Part shown: positions 23,402 through 34,680 of the stretch, in pieces
Numbering within the stretch: the stretch's first letter is position 1
Layout of the letters: the number at the start of each line of letters is the position of its first letter
DNA from: Brachycybe producta
Taxonomy: Eukaryota; Arthropoda; Diplopoda; Playtdesmida; Andrognathidae
NCBI GenBank assembly: GCA_036925085.1
Contig: JAUPFP010000015.1
Location: 3,047,926 to 3,111,925 of the forward strand
DNA length: 64,000 bases
Reading direction: 5' to 3'
The notes under the pieces: generated by a model
What the model saw: the letters and a program-made list of their open reading frames with translations, nothing else
The model's database searches: none
What the model was told of the DNA's origin: nothing
Made by a program: the position numbers and the translations under genes

Positions 23402-23469
23402 CATTTGCACTTCAGAAACAGAGCTGATACTAAGAATATACATTGTTACACCGATATCTACTGGAGCAC
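23402..23469 (-). CDS. GABA-gated chloride channel subunit (RDL / GABA-A beta-like), 68-base exon
   Basis: This exon continues the receptor's extracellular domain. The acceptor is a T-rich run ending CAG at 23470, and the donor is GTAAAT from 23401. It contributes two bases plus 22 codons reading APVDIGVTMYILSI then SSVSEVQM. This is the classic strand-beta1 motif PV(D/E)(V/I)GVTMYVLSISSxSEV. The 68-base length equals that of the matching exon in vertebrate GABR genes, from family knowledge. Together with the phases on both sides, this supports a true, unbroken exon rather than a pseudogene. It ends exactly on a codon boundary, and the next exon opens with [10 protein letters not shown]. Confidence 0.93.
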
Positions 23470-24539
23470 CTGAAAAATAATAATAACAAAAAAAATACAA
23501 CATATTAATCAACTTTGATATATAAAACAAACAACCGAAAAATGGCTGCAGTAGTAGAGGCCATTTTCAAATTGGGATAAAAAAAATTGTATGTTGAAAG
23601 ATATTGACATTCTGAAATTAATTTGATAGGATTCTTTTACTCTTTCTAACAAATTAAGAATTTGTTTCAGAAATCACTTCGTATCAATTTGGCTCTTCTT
23701 AATACAAATAGACAATGAAATTTACTTTAAAATGTTTCTATGTGATACATTTTGTTGTTATAAATATAACCTTTATATTAAGAAAGAGAAAAAATTCGGA
23801 CTAAAACATGGGGATGGGGGGGGGATCGGATTATTCTAAAGAGGTAACTCTCACGCAACTCAAATGCAATCAACGTTTTGAATCTGTTGCTTATTCAACA
23901 AGATTTAACACATTGTGTTTATAATATATATAGAACAAGCCTATAAAAATGTGTGTGATGTGATTTTGATTGAAATGCATCAAAAAAGTAGGTTAAAACA
24001 GGTAGAGCAGGAGGTTTATTATAGTAAAAATAACAACAACAACAAAAACGCTTTTTGTTGCCAAAACATATGTACATTTTTTTCATACATACATACATTC
24101 AAGTATAAACATGGCAAACTTAGATTTATTGTACCAAAAAAGTAGACTCTATATAAGGCCATTACATTTTAGAACGTTTGCCATGTCGTACACACCATAA
24201 AATATGGGGGAGAACCGTTTTGGGTAGTAGTACTGGTGGTGGTGAAGGAGAGTTTTCTCATATAAACGTAATGGACATACAACACGCGATATTCATGGAT
24301 TCTGTTACAATCAATATATTTATGCGGAGAGAGAGAGATAGAAAAAAAGGGAGAAATAGTTTTACACAAAAGAAAATAGTAAACAAATGAAACTTTAGGC
24401 TCCTGTGAATATATAATAATATTTGACATGTGTTACCACCAAAATTGCCATGTTGGCATGCTTCAGTCTGTCTGCATTATGTACAGCAGCGTGTACAACT
24501 CCAATATGGTCAAGTTACGAAGTGGGGTTTGTTGAAATC

Positions 24540-25140
24540 AATGAAATGCATGAAAAAAAATCATGAAACGCATAAAAATGTCATCAAATTAGTGAGACTG
24601 ATGAGAAAAAAGATTAGTTTGATGAAATGTATGAAAAATTATCAATTGCTTGAAAATGTCCATTACATTGTTAAAACTGATGAAGAAACTGGAATTTGCC
24701 TAAACTGATGAATTGCATGCAAAATCGCTAATTGCTTAGGAGCGAAACTGGTGAAATGTTTGTAAAATCATTAATTGCTTCTGAATTTCATCAAATTCTT
24801 TAAAATGAAGAAACTGAAGGTTACCTAAACAGAGGAATTGTATACAAAATTATTCATCAACTTGGAAATTTCATCAATTTGTTGAAACTGATGAAGAAAT
24901 TGGAGTTTGCCTAAACTTATCAAATGCATGGAAAATCATTAGCTGCTTGAAAATTTCAACAAATTGTTTAAAACTGGCTGGGGAAACAACTATAATGTAG
25001 TTTGGCCTAAACTGATGAAATTCATTGAAAATAAATTTTATCAGGTTGATGAAATTTATGAAAACAATTGGAATTTGCCTAAAATAAAAACTGAAATTTA
25101 TTCTAAACTGATGAATTTTACAAACAATCGCTTTGCTTGA
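24540..25140 (+). repeat. degenerate tandem repeat, unit about 90-125 bases
   Basis: The words AAACTGATGAAGAAACTGGA, TTGCCTAAACTGATGAA, TGCATGCAAAATC and TTGCTTGAAAATTTCATC recur in the same order five to six times. The GCCTAAAC word appears near 24698, 24823, 24909, 25004 and 25077. Copies have drifted and differ in length. An open frame of 92 codons overlaps the first part but is probably due to the repeat. Confidence 0.8.
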
Positions 25141-26806
25141 AGAATGTGGAGACTTTTTCTTTAAAAGAGGAGGATTTTGACTAAATAAATATTAGTTGGT
25201 GAACATCATTTATGAAAGTAAAGACATAAATGGTTCCTCCTACCACATGCCGCCCCCTCCCCCCTTTTATTTCGGTTATCACATGTGTTAAATCTTTATT
25301 TAGTTCAAATTGTCTGTTATTTTTATTTTTATAGTGTTCTTGATTAGGGCTAAAAAGGGGTTTGAAAACTATCAAAAGAGTTCATGAAAAGTAAAAAGTG
25401 TAACTCAGTTTGGAGAATTCTTTCTTTCTCTATATGGAGGAGGTGGGCCATTTCAGACATCACTTTAAATTTAGTTGAAAGAAAAGAAAATTGATGGAGG
25501 CTATCATAAGATCAATAACTACAAAGATCCTAAGTGAATAAAATAAAGCTTGAATGAATACATGGGAAGTTGAAAATGGAATTCAATTGCCTTTTTTTTT
25601 TTTTTTTGACTGTCTAGCATTTCAGACATTTCTATTAAAAATCATGTAATATGATATCGGAACTAAAAATTTCATGGAAAACGGAGAACTGTCAAGAAGT
25701 CTCTCTCTTATACTCTTTTAAAATTAACTGTCAGGAAACAAAAATCGTTTGAAATTTGCAACAGTCAGTAGTGCCCCAGCAGTGGCGCACAATCTTTGTG
25801 TTCTCTCTCTCCGATTTTTTTTAGATATACAGACAAGCTACATTAGAGCCACGTTAGAACTAAATTTTATCGATTTCTGTCAATAATTCATGGAAATCTT
25901 TATTGAAATAAATATACAGTATATATATTTTAGACTATCTTTTAAGTAAAAAAAAATTGTCAATTATTTCTTAAATTTTATTTATTGTTACGAAAAGTCA
26001 CAATTGTTTGTTTTTTTATGAAAAGAACCTGAAAATGATTAAACCGATTTTTAGTTTGGTACTTTTTAGGATTTTATTCATTATTATACAATTATGGCAA
26101 CAATCTCGGCATACATTTCGATTTGATAAAAATTAATTTTTGCTTATAAATTTTAACTAATAATTAACAACAAAATTGACAAATTTTTACATGAAAGATT
26201 TTCTAAAATATATTTTATTTTGTTTTTGATTTCAAGAAAGATTTCTATGAAATTTTAACATAGAATTGATAAAAAACTTGCCCCATAAAGAAGTTTATAA
26301 TCTCATTTTGGTTGATATTTATTTTTCCATAGCTCTCTGTATATTTGTATCTAAATCATTCCACATTTACAAGGTTTTGCCAAATAGGTTTCTAATTTAT
26401 TTAAATTCTTATCTCAAAGGCCAAGAAAAAAATGGATAGATTTTTTTTTCTAAGTAGAATATCTAAACTAAATCATGGTTCTTCAAGGAAGAAAAAAATG
26501 GTAAAATGGATATGTATATAAAGGCTGAATAAATGGCAAAGGTTAAAAGTAATCGATTTAGTTAGATATATATTGGGGGATCTGCTTATTGTTGTTGTTT
26601 TATGTTACAATATTAGGACTATATAATAAGACGAGAAGACATTTTTTGTTGCATTAAAAATTGATTATTTTGGGTTATTTATTATACAGTACACAAGAAA
26701 GTAAGAAAGGCTTTTGTTTTAACCCTGCTTAGTATTATTGTACTGCGTAACATATCTGAAATATTGTTACAGTAAAAATGACCAAGAAGTCACTTTTTAT
26801 ATTAAC

Positions 26807-27122
26807 TAATACCTTGTGTGACACACATGAGTTAAATGAATTCAAATTAAATGTGTTTAGATGAATTATACGGAATCCAGTTAAGGACATACGAGCCAAA
26901 TAAAAATTGACTTTTATTATTAATATTTTAAATTGAAAAATACTAAATAAATATTTTGTCAATAGTTTCTATATTAAATTTAAGTATTAACTCAATATTT
27001 TCAGATTATTAACTGAATAAATTGAATTCGACATGTTGTTTGTTTGCCCTTCACAGGGCTCTGCAGAACACCGTTTATTATTTAAGAACATTTAAATTAT
27101 CAGGTGTGTTCCTAGGTATTAG
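26807..27122 (+). mobile_element. ACCTTGTACAC family F, copy 2
   Basis: Begins TAATACCTTGTGTGACACAC and ends GTTCCTAGGTATTAG. The body matches the 17409 copy (GAATTATACGGAATCCAGTT, CTTCACAGGGCTCTGCAGAA). Its right end abuts a family E fragment, sharing the bases TATTAG. Confidence 0.88.
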
Positions 27123-27320
27123 AGCAACTACAATTATGTTTTTTTCTAATCAAAATAGCTGATTAAAGTCTAGATGTCTGGTTACTATCAACCTCTAACC
27201 AGGTGTTTTTGATTAAAAAAAGCATAATTGTAGTTCATCTAAAAAGAATAACTTCACAATTGGCCCTTGGAACACAAATTGATAAACATTTGGTTGATAT
27301 TGCATAAAAATCCGATCCCT
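27121..27320. mobile_element. hairpin MITE family E, copy 3 (left end missing)
   Basis: Starts at TTAGAGCAACTACAATTATG and runs to ATTGCATAAAAATCCGATCCC, the family right terminus. About 65 bases of the left end are missing where it meets the family F element, so one of the two insertions removed or replaced that end. Confidence 0.78.
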
Positions 27321-28284
27321 AAATTAATCTTATATTAGTTGACGTCCATTTTCGTTTAGAAGCAACGTTATGAGAAGAAAGAAAAAAAACATTTGAAAGT
27401 TAGAAACTAAAATATTAAATGGACAACAATTTATTACATTTTCTTTTTCAAAATGTACTAATTAGGGTGAGGATTTGAATCTAGGATTAATTCAGGAATG
27501 CTTCTCAAAATGTGACCTTAAATGCCTCAAAAGAGGCATTTTTTGAATGCAAAACGCATTTTTTGTTTTCATTTAAAATGTAAATTTTTATCTATTACCA
27601 AAATTTACTTGTTATATAAGGGATTGGTGTTTTTTTAGTTATGTAAATTGTAATGACAATTCTAAATTAAATATTTGAAGTTTCATATTCTTGGGGTTTT
27701 TTATAGAAAAAAAAAGTTAATACAAAATATGTGATTGATTTAATGTGAAGGTTATGCAAAGGTGACAGATGATATAAGTTATTCAAAGTATTTTCAATGG
27801 AATGAAGAAGAAAAAAAAATGTAATTAAATTGAAAAAAAAGACGATTGAAAGACGGGAGGGTAAAAGGTGGAGATGAGGATAAAATTTGAAGCTAAGGAG
27901 GGGTGGAGTGGAGGGTAAGGGAAGAGTTCTCATTCGAACTAACTAAAAAAATGATTCCATCCTCAATTTTTTTTTTATATATCAAAGTAGGGAAAAAAAA
28001 GTAATGAAAATCGATTAAAGTTCATTTCTCTCCTCCTCTTTCCTTTTGATTCTAACATTTCGTTTTGCTGAATAAAGAAAGAAATGTTCGTTTCACCTTT
28101 AGTACATTATATTAGTAATGCAAATGATCATTGATGATATATAAAAAAATATTGTTTGATAAGAGCTTGTAATTTACATTTGCTTCTTTTCTATTTTTAG
28201 CTTTTTGATAAAAATATTCTAACTTTTGCCCTTCTATTTTTTTTTTCCTCTGAGGCTTTTCAAATGCACTCAAGACAAACTTCA

Positions 28285-28422
28285 ACAGGCGTTTAGATTC
28301 AGCACAAGAAATTCGTTTGCTCCGCCCTTTTATGAGCGTCAGATCAAATATCTACCAATTAGAAATTGCGGTCCCCAAGCATCAAAGGGCGGGACACACG
28401 AATAACTTGTGCTGAATCTAAC
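28285..28422. mobile_element. ACAGGC-type foldback MITE, subfamily D
   Basis: ACAGGCGTTTAGATTCAGCA with TTCGTTTGCTCCGCCCTTTT on the left pairs with AAAGGGCGGGACACACGAAT ... TGTGCTGAATCTAA on the right. The last bases of the right terminus are missing. It shares the TTATGAGCGTCAGA core with subfamilies A and C. Confidence 0.75.
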
Positions 28423-28869
28423 TAACTTACTTCTTATCAACTTCATCCAGTACGTAATATATGTAAATGCAAGTACTACATTCTTTATACCTGAATTTTT
28501 ATGAGGCTACATATTATGTTTATACAAGAAGACATTTTTCAAACGATTTTTTTCTTCTTCTTTCGAAGAGGGTTTTTTTTAATGGTAATGTCATTATTTT
28601 CCTGTTTGAACCTTTGAAGTTGTGGGGGGTTTTTTTTTGTATCTTATTGGCTTCACATTAATGATGTCGCTACAAAAAAAATTGATCTATTGTGAGAAAT
28701 ATTTCTACAAATATAGAGAAGATGTCGTTATTTTAAATTGAGCATTATGGTAAATGTGGATATTAGCAATATACGCATGTACAATTGTACATATTTACTA
28801 CTATTTTTACATATTTACTACTATTTACTATTAATTCAAAGAAAAACTAATTAAAACTAGCAATTTTCC

Positions 28870-29068
28870 TCAGGCATCTGTAGACAGCGTCAGAATTTCT
28901 TTGGCCTCCGCCCTTTTATGAGCGTCAGACCAATTATATATCAACCAATTAGAAATAAAAAGGGTCGGGCATGTGACATCAGACCCACTAACAAAACAAT
29001 CTAGAAATTGATGACGTTCATAAAAGGGCGGAGCCAAAGAAATTCTGAAGCTGTCTACAGATGCCTGT
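28870..29068. mobile_element. ACAGGC-type foldback MITE, subfamily A, copy 2
   Basis: Runs TCAGGCATCTGTAGACAGC ... GCTGTCTACAGATGCCTGT, with inner arms CTCCGCCCTTTTATGAGCGT and CATAAAAGGGCGGAGCC. The flanks CAATTTTCC (28861-28869) and CAAATTTCC (29069-29077) match at 8 of 9 positions, supporting a 9-base target duplication. Confidence 0.92.
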
Positions 29069-29304
29069 CAAATTTCCTAAATCAGACGTAGTTATGGGTA
29101 TTCTTCTGATTAGCAGCCATCAGCCTCTATAAGCTAAATCTGTAGAATTGTTAAATAGTTTATGCCGAAGGAGCGAAATGAGGCGAAACAGCTATACAAT
29201 CCCTTGCTTTAAGAGGCTAAGGCAGGCTGCTAATTGCAAGAATTTTCATCACGCGTTTTTCAATAGAAATAATTGTTTTAGAGGCTAGAGTTTGAAGACC
29301 TGGG

Positions 29305-29509
29305 GCAGGCAGTTTCGCCCAGCCCTAAGATTTCGTTTGCCACGCCCTTTTATGAGTGTCAGACCAAATATCAACCTATTAGAAATTGTCGTCCCGCATA
29401 AAAGGGCGGGGCATGTGAAATCAGACCAAGTAACAAACCAATTATAAATTGATGACGCTCATAAATGAGCGGGGCAAACAAAATCTTAGTGCTGGGCAGA
29501 ATTGCCTGT
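29305..29509. mobile_element. ACAGGC-type foldback MITE, subfamily C, copy 3
   Basis: GCAGGCAGTTTCGCCCAGCC ... GATTTCGTTTGCCACGCCC on the left pairs with GGGCAAACAAAATC ... GTGCTGGGCAGAATTGCCTGT on the right. I see no clear target duplication at this copy. Confidence 0.85.
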
Positions 29510-29731
29510 GTCCTCAGTACTTTAGATTAATTGCAAGGTTGCACACTTGTTCTGTCTATCTACCTTGAGTTAATTGCAATAATCTTAGCCTCTAAACAGG
29601 CTCGTTGATTGAAAGACATAAATGTGTTGGCCTTATAATTATTATAGTTGCCTCGCTGTAACTTGAAGCTAGTGACGTCAGACGTGCTGACAAAAATGTA
29701 GGCTTGTTATATTTTAATAAGGCGTGTTTTT

Positions 29732-29927
29732 GAGCACTTATGGTCGAACCACTATGGAGGGCCATTCATGTCATATTGATAATTCCAATCTTTATATCTG
29801 CAATTCCAAAACTTTGAATTGAATTGAATAATGGCTTTTCGCAATTAAATTGCAAATGTCCATTAATTGAATTGTGCATCTTCATTAATTAGAATGTGGG
29901 ATATTCATTAATTGAATTGTGGACAGA
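29732..29927. mobile_element. GTGGTCGAACCA MITE family, copy 2
   Basis: TATGGTCGAACCACTATGGA and GGGCCATTCATG match the left part of the 13311-13580 element, and repeated ATTAATTGAATTGTG words match its interior. The right terminus is not preserved. Confidence 0.6.
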
Positions 29928-30627
29928 TAAAATTCGGCAATTTCGCCATACGCTCGTAATAACCCCCCCCCCAAAAAATTGAAAAATCAATTTCTTTTTA
30001 AACTTTCTGGGAGCTTTTGCTATCATTCCTTTTCTATCAGACAAAATGACATAAACCAAATTATTTGTCAACCATTCTGACGTCACAAGCATTAAGTTAA
30101 CGGTGAGGCTACTTTTTTTTTCTAATTTAAGAGTATTTACTGTAAACTTATATGAGGTAAAAATGGGAAAGTCAAATCGATGCAAAATCGAAAAGACGAC
30201 ATGAAATTACTAGCCTATGTTCTTTTTTCTGTTAATAATTCAATTTGCCATCACAGTGAGTGAGCATTACAAAAAAAAAATGATTGCATGCTTGAGTTTT
30301 GCCAAAAAATAAAATTATGTAGGAGTTTTGCTGTTTCTTCTGTTCATTTTAGCAAACTGGTGAATTTGGTATGCAAAACGTGTATTTTTGATTAAATACT
30401 ACTGGCAACCAACTATATTAGTCGTGTGTATGTACAGTATGTTCGTTCGTTTGTCTATGTGTGTGTGTGTGTGTTTTCACTTTCGTGTTTATTCACAATT
30501 CAAACCTTCGATTAAAATGACTAATGTGGCATGCACACTTTTATATATGGATATTGACTTGCTTTCTTTAAAAAAAAAAGTGAATTAAAAGCCATTGGGG
30601 CGCATGTTTTTTTTTAGTACACCACCT

Positions 30628-30838
30628 GGGCCCTATTTCATAAGAGTGGTAGTTACCTTAATATTTACAATGGTAACATACCATGGTATTTTTTTGTAGT
30701 AAATTTTTGTTTCATAAATGTTTGTTATTATATAAGTAAAACCTTAGTGTCTCGTTACAAGAAAATTAAAAAATACCGCAGTATTTGTAGGGGGTCTTAC
30801 CGTATTGCAGTTACTTGTTTCATAAAAATATTTAAGCC
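30628..30838. mobile_element. inverted-repeat MITE (GGGCCCTATTTCATAAGA)
   Basis: CCTATTTCATAAGAGTGGTA on the left and TTGCAGTTACTTGTTTCATA on the right are imperfect complements. ATACCATGGTATTTTTT and AAAAATACCGCAGTATT form a second inner pair. Termini of this kind are common in animal MITEs. Confidence 0.6.
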
Positions 30839-30846
30839 TCGTTTTC

Positions 30847-31084
30847 AACTAGCGTTTGCCCATTAGAATTAGCAGAGCGCATGCGCATTACCATCTTATC
30901 GTTTTATAAAGGAAAACTAACCTAACCTAACCTAACCAAACCTATAGCGAACGTCTCATCGGCTGTTTCCATTGGTGATCAATAGATGGCGCTGCTAATA
31001 CAAATCTGCAATCACTTTTCTATATAAAACGATAAGATGGTAATGCGCATGCGCTCTGCTAATTCTAATGGGCAAACGCTAGTT
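30847..31084. mobile_element. 238-base MITE with 62-base perfect terminal inverted repeats
   Basis: The arm AACTAGCGTTTGCCCATTAG, AATTAGCAGAGCGCATGCGC, ATTACCATCTTATCGTTTTA, TA is repeated exactly as its complement at the right end. Flanks CGTTTTCA and TGTTTTCA (one mismatch) suggest an 8-base duplication and a hAT-like origin. The interior has three CCTAA repeats and ATAGATGGCGCTGCTAAT. Each arm carries GCGCATGCGC (30877-30886 and 31045-31054), the core of the NRF1 site. Perfect arms imply recent insertion or gene conversion between them. Confidence 0.93.
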
Positions 31085-31165
31085 GTTTTCATGATGATAG
31101 TTGTCACAATAGTTGCTTTCATGAGAGCAACTATCGTGAGAACTATCATCGTGCAGGCGACCACC
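31085..31165. repeat. hairpin flanking the 238-base MITE
   Basis: ATGATAGTTGTCACAATAGT and, after a short loop, AACTATCGTGAGAACTATCA are near-complements. The MITE to the left may have inserted into one end of this larger foldback unit. Confidence 0.55.
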
Positions 31166-31211
31166 ACATGATAGTCACTGTTGCGATAGCACTATCACAC
31201 TATCTCGATCG

Positions 31212-31360
31212 ACAGGCATCTGTAGGCAGCTTCAGAATTTCTTTGGCTCCGCCCTTTTATGAGCGTCATCAATTTCTAATTGGTTTGTTATGGGGTCTGA
31301 TGTCATATTCCCCCACCTCTTTTTATTTCTAATTGGTTGATAATTGGTCGGTTTTAACCG
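31212..31360. mobile_element. ACAGGC-type foldback MITE, subfamily A, copy 4 (half)
   Basis: ACAGGCATCTGTAGGCAGCT, TTTCTTTGGCTCCGCCCTTT and TTCTAATTGGTTGATAATTG are present, but the returning terminus is missing. It is truncated on the right. Confidence 0.8.
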
Positions 31361-31772
31361 TACTTTTAAAATATTTTAATTTAATTCAATATACTGCATG
31401 TTATATGAAGGTAGAAGAAACTCAATGTTTAAGAAAAATGTATTAGAAGAACTTTTAAATCTTTTTTTTTATAAAGCCATTCATTGTGTTTGTGTAATCA
31501 TTGCGGTCAAAACTTTTATGCAAATACAAATTCAAAATGTGCAAATTTTTTTTTTATAAATTATGCATTGTATTGCAAATAAAAATCAACTCCAAGAATA
31601 TGCAAGAAAATGGTTCATTTTATGTAAATTAACAACAAAATTGAATGTCTGAATTGTGGATACCCTTGAATAGCAAATACCCTCAAGTAATTTAGTTCTA
31701 ATTTCTAGAACATATTTCAAGTTTCTATTCATTTTTACACCTGAAGGACAGAATAATCAAAGTGTGAGCTTT

Positions 31773-31975
31773 AGACCATGTATAGGGGTAGACGGAGCAG
31801 GAGCCATAGGAGCTACTAAAAGACAGTGGATCCAAGATGAGTGAGCTGGAATGGAGTGGATCCCAGGAATGTCACGTTTAACTATGAGGTTTGTTCAAAA
31901 TCACGTGACAAGTACCCCTTGGCATGCTGGTTCCAAGGTTATTTGAGGTGCTCCGTCTATCCCTATTCATGGTCT
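31773..31975. mobile_element. inverted-repeat MITE nested in a family K repeat
   Basis: AGACCATGTATAGGGGTAGA, CGGAGCA on the left pairs with TGCTCCGTCTATCCCTATTC, ATGGTCT on the right. It splits family K sequence: ACAGAATAATCAAAG is to the left and GAGAGGCGTTTACA to the right, as in the 4040-4330 copy. A 109-codon open frame overlaps this element and the AT-rich DNA after it; it is not a gene. Confidence 0.8.
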
Positions 31976-32256
31976 CAGAGTGAGAGGCGTTTACACATTA
32001 AAACCGCTTTAATTGTACATGTATTTTATTTTACTTTTTTTTTGCAAAAAGGTATACATATTAACTGGCGCAAAGATCTGTCTGACATGTCAAGGATTCC
32101 GAATATACGTTTAGTGAGTACGTTTTTGTTATTTTTCCAAATTTCGTTTTGCTTTTTTTTTTTTTTTTAACTAAGTTGTGATCGAATTTTGTAATGTATC
32201 CACTGCATTCAAATTGAGAAAGAGATGGTAAATAATTCAAATCGGTCAGTAATTAC

Positions 32257-32462
32257 TAGGCCTTCGATTTTTATGCAATTATCGAGGAAGTGTTTCTCAA
32301 TTTGTGGCCCAAAGTGTCAATTGTGAAGTACTCATTATTAGAGCAACTGCAATTCTGCTTTTACTAAGCAAGAAAGGCTAGTGAGAGGCTAGATGTTTGA
32401 ATACTATCTAAAGTTGTAGCCTCTAACCAGTTGTTTTTGGTTGGAAAAAATCATAATTGTTA
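32257..32462. mobile_element. hairpin MITE family E, copy 4 (right end lost)
   Basis: Starts TAGGCCTTCGATTTTTATGC and keeps both central arms (GAGAGGCTAGATG / TAGCCTCTAACCAG), but stops where a subfamily B fragment begins at 32465. Confidence 0.82.
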
Positions 32463-32464
32463 TT

Positions 32465-32584
32465 ACAGGCAGTTAGAAATCGGTCAAACTTCAGTTGGCT
32501 CCACCCTTGTTATGACGACAGGCAACTTCTAATTGGCTGGTTATGTAGTCTGACGTCACATGCTCCGCCCTTTTCAACGTCATT
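32465..32584. mobile_element. ACAGGC-type foldback MITE, subfamily B, copy 2 (half)
   Basis: ACAGGCAGTTAGAAATCGG, GCAACTTCTAATTGGCTGG and GTCTGACGTCACATGCTCCG match the left half of the 20368 element. The right half is missing and the family E element to its left is also cut here, so a deletion probably removed both. Confidence 0.82.
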
Positions 32585-34089
32585 ACAGTGCATTGATGTT
32601 ATGGCCCCTTTATTTTATGTGCTCAAGTAAGCTTCAGCTACTATATTCTACATCCAGTGTTCTCGTTGTGTAAACTCTTGCGTATACAGGGGGGGGGGGG
32701 GCAATATTCCTCTATACAATTGATGAAAAAATATATAGGTATTTTATCAAATGTTGCTGGCAACCCTTTGAGCTTCAATTTTTTTGTTCTTTCTACCTAG
32801 TTTAATATAGAAAAATAGATTCTGAACACGAAAAATATACCTTGTGTGATATTAAGAAATTTTATTGTACAATGTTGAGATATGAAAAAAAGTGGTTGAG
32901 ATTTTTAGTTCAATCTTATTGTACATATTGACATATTTTGAACGTGGGGATTTTTTTTGTCTTCGTTTACTTATGTTACTCAATTGGCTAATACTTTTTT
33001 TTGCCACATATTCAATATTCCCAACAAAAAAAAGCAAACGCAAATATTGACATATTTGAATTTGAAACTACGGTGAAAATTGGCTTTCAAACAATTCAGA
33101 ATTTTGCCTTTTTTTTTTCTTTCTATATTATTTGAAGTTTTCTGAAAGATTCAAAAGAGAAGAATATAACTTGACTATTATTTTAGTGAAAGAAAAAATA
33201 TATAGATCTATTTATGTGTTATTGTTTTTCAATCAAAAAACTTTTAAGATTTTTCATCAGAAAGAAAAAAAAATATTTTATTAACTTTTATTTGTCTGCA
33301 TATTTTATAAATTGATATCATTTTTTGTACACTGTGGTTCAGAAGTTCGTGTTTTTTTTTCTTCTTCTCCGTAGTATCTAATATAATTGGTTGAACCGAC
33401 CGTAGTAACCTTAGTAAGCTTATTGGCTACTTGGGAGAATACGTCATGCGCGATAACGAAATAAAATTCAAGGTTTTTAACAACTGTAGTCCTGAAACTG
33501 CTACATCTCCGTACTTTGTACGGACTTTATTCTAGTTCTAAATAAAACATTCTTTTATGTATTGCTGAAAATCAGATTTTGTGTTCTGAACATATAATCA
33601 TCATTATTCACAGAATCACATATGAGATTTAAATATTGGGAAGTGTGGGGTGAGTCTAGGGAGAGAGAGAGAATTTGTATTTCTGATAGAAGTAACTGGT
33701 ATGGGTTTTTTTTTTCTTCTTCACTTTATCCTATAAGGCTCTATGCAAATTTAATTTCTTTAATGTTTTTCGAATGTTTGTTTGTCGCAGTTGTGAATCA
33801 TCGTGTTTGAAATGAAAACTGATCTACATATAAGTTAATATCGTGAAGTGCGAAGAGAGAAAAAAAAGGGGGGGGGGGGCAGTTGATGGCAATGTGTCAT
33901 CTTTAGAATTTGAAAAAAAAAACCACCGGGTGTCGTTGCAGAATGTTAAAAGCAAGATAAATACTTAGAGGTAGCGAGCGAAACGTCACATTAAATGGCC
34001 AGTCTTAAAAGCTAGACTGCACATTTCGCTTTCTGCACCTATAAAGCTAAGCTTTGTGGTGCTTTTTTAGCTTTGAATATTACTGCATA

Positions 34090-34390
34090 CAGTAGAGTCC
34101 CGATTATCCGAGCTAATGTGGACCAAGAACACAGGCATATGTAGACAACTTCAGAATTTCTTTGGCTCCGCCCTTTTATGAGTGGCAGACCAAATATCAA
34201 CCAATTAGAAATAAAAAGGGCGGGCCATGTGACATCAGACCCAGTAACAAACCAATTAGAAATTGATGACGCTCATAAAAGGGCGGAGCCAAAGAAATTC
34301 TGAATCTATCTACAGCTGCCTGTACCAAGAACAGCTCGGATACGGTAAAACTCTCGGTTAACACGGAAAAGTAACCATTATTACTACCTA
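34090..34390. mobile_element. pogo-like element fragment, interrupted
   Basis: CAGTAGAGTCCCGATTATCC opens the fragment, which continues GAGCTAATGTGGACC. It is split at 34131 by a subfamily A MITE and resumes AGCTCGGATACGG. It matches the left end of the 15511-16542 element. Confidence 0.65.
34131..34323. mobile_element. ACAGGC-type foldback MITE, subfamily A, copy 3, with 9-base target duplication
   Basis: Runs ACAGGCATATGTAGACAACT ... CTATCTACAGCTGCCTGT, with arms containing GGCTCCGCCCTTTTATGAG and its complement. ACCAAGAAC flanks both sides (34122-34130 and 34324-34332), a perfect 9-base duplication inside a pogo-like fragment. Confidence 0.95.
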
Positions 34391-34465
34391 GTACTACCAT
34401 CCCCCCTTTTTTTGCAGTCATACTCGTACATGTGAACAACTTTATGTAAGCAACCATAACCCGAG

Positions 34466-34674
34466 ACAGGCATCTCTGCCCAGCACTAAAATTTCGTTTG
34501 CCCCACCCTTTTATCCCACCCTTTTATGGGCATCAGACCAAATATCAAACCAATTAGAAATTGAAAACGGTTTTGTCACGTGATATCAGACGAAGTAACA
34601 AACCAATTAGACATTGTCATTCCTCATAAAAGGGTGGGGTAAACGAAATGTTACTGCTGGGCAGAGATGCCTGT
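34466..34674. mobile_element. ACAGGC-type foldback MITE, subfamily C, copy 1
   Basis: ACAGGCATCTCTGCCCAGCA, CTAAAATTTCGTTTGCCCCA on the left pairs with AAACGAAATGTTACTGCTGG, GCAGAGATGCCTGT on the right. A CACCCTTTTAT duplication lies within the left arm. Confidence 0.88.
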
Positions 34675-34680
34675 CGAAGT

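Noticed and set aside
30895-30925. Telomere-like CCTAA repeats
   Set aside because: Only three units, 5 rather than 6 bases long, inside a MITE interior.
31841-32170. 109-codon frame starting MSWNGVDPRN
   Set aside because: Its first third lies in an inverted-repeat MITE and its end is a poly-T run translated as Phe.
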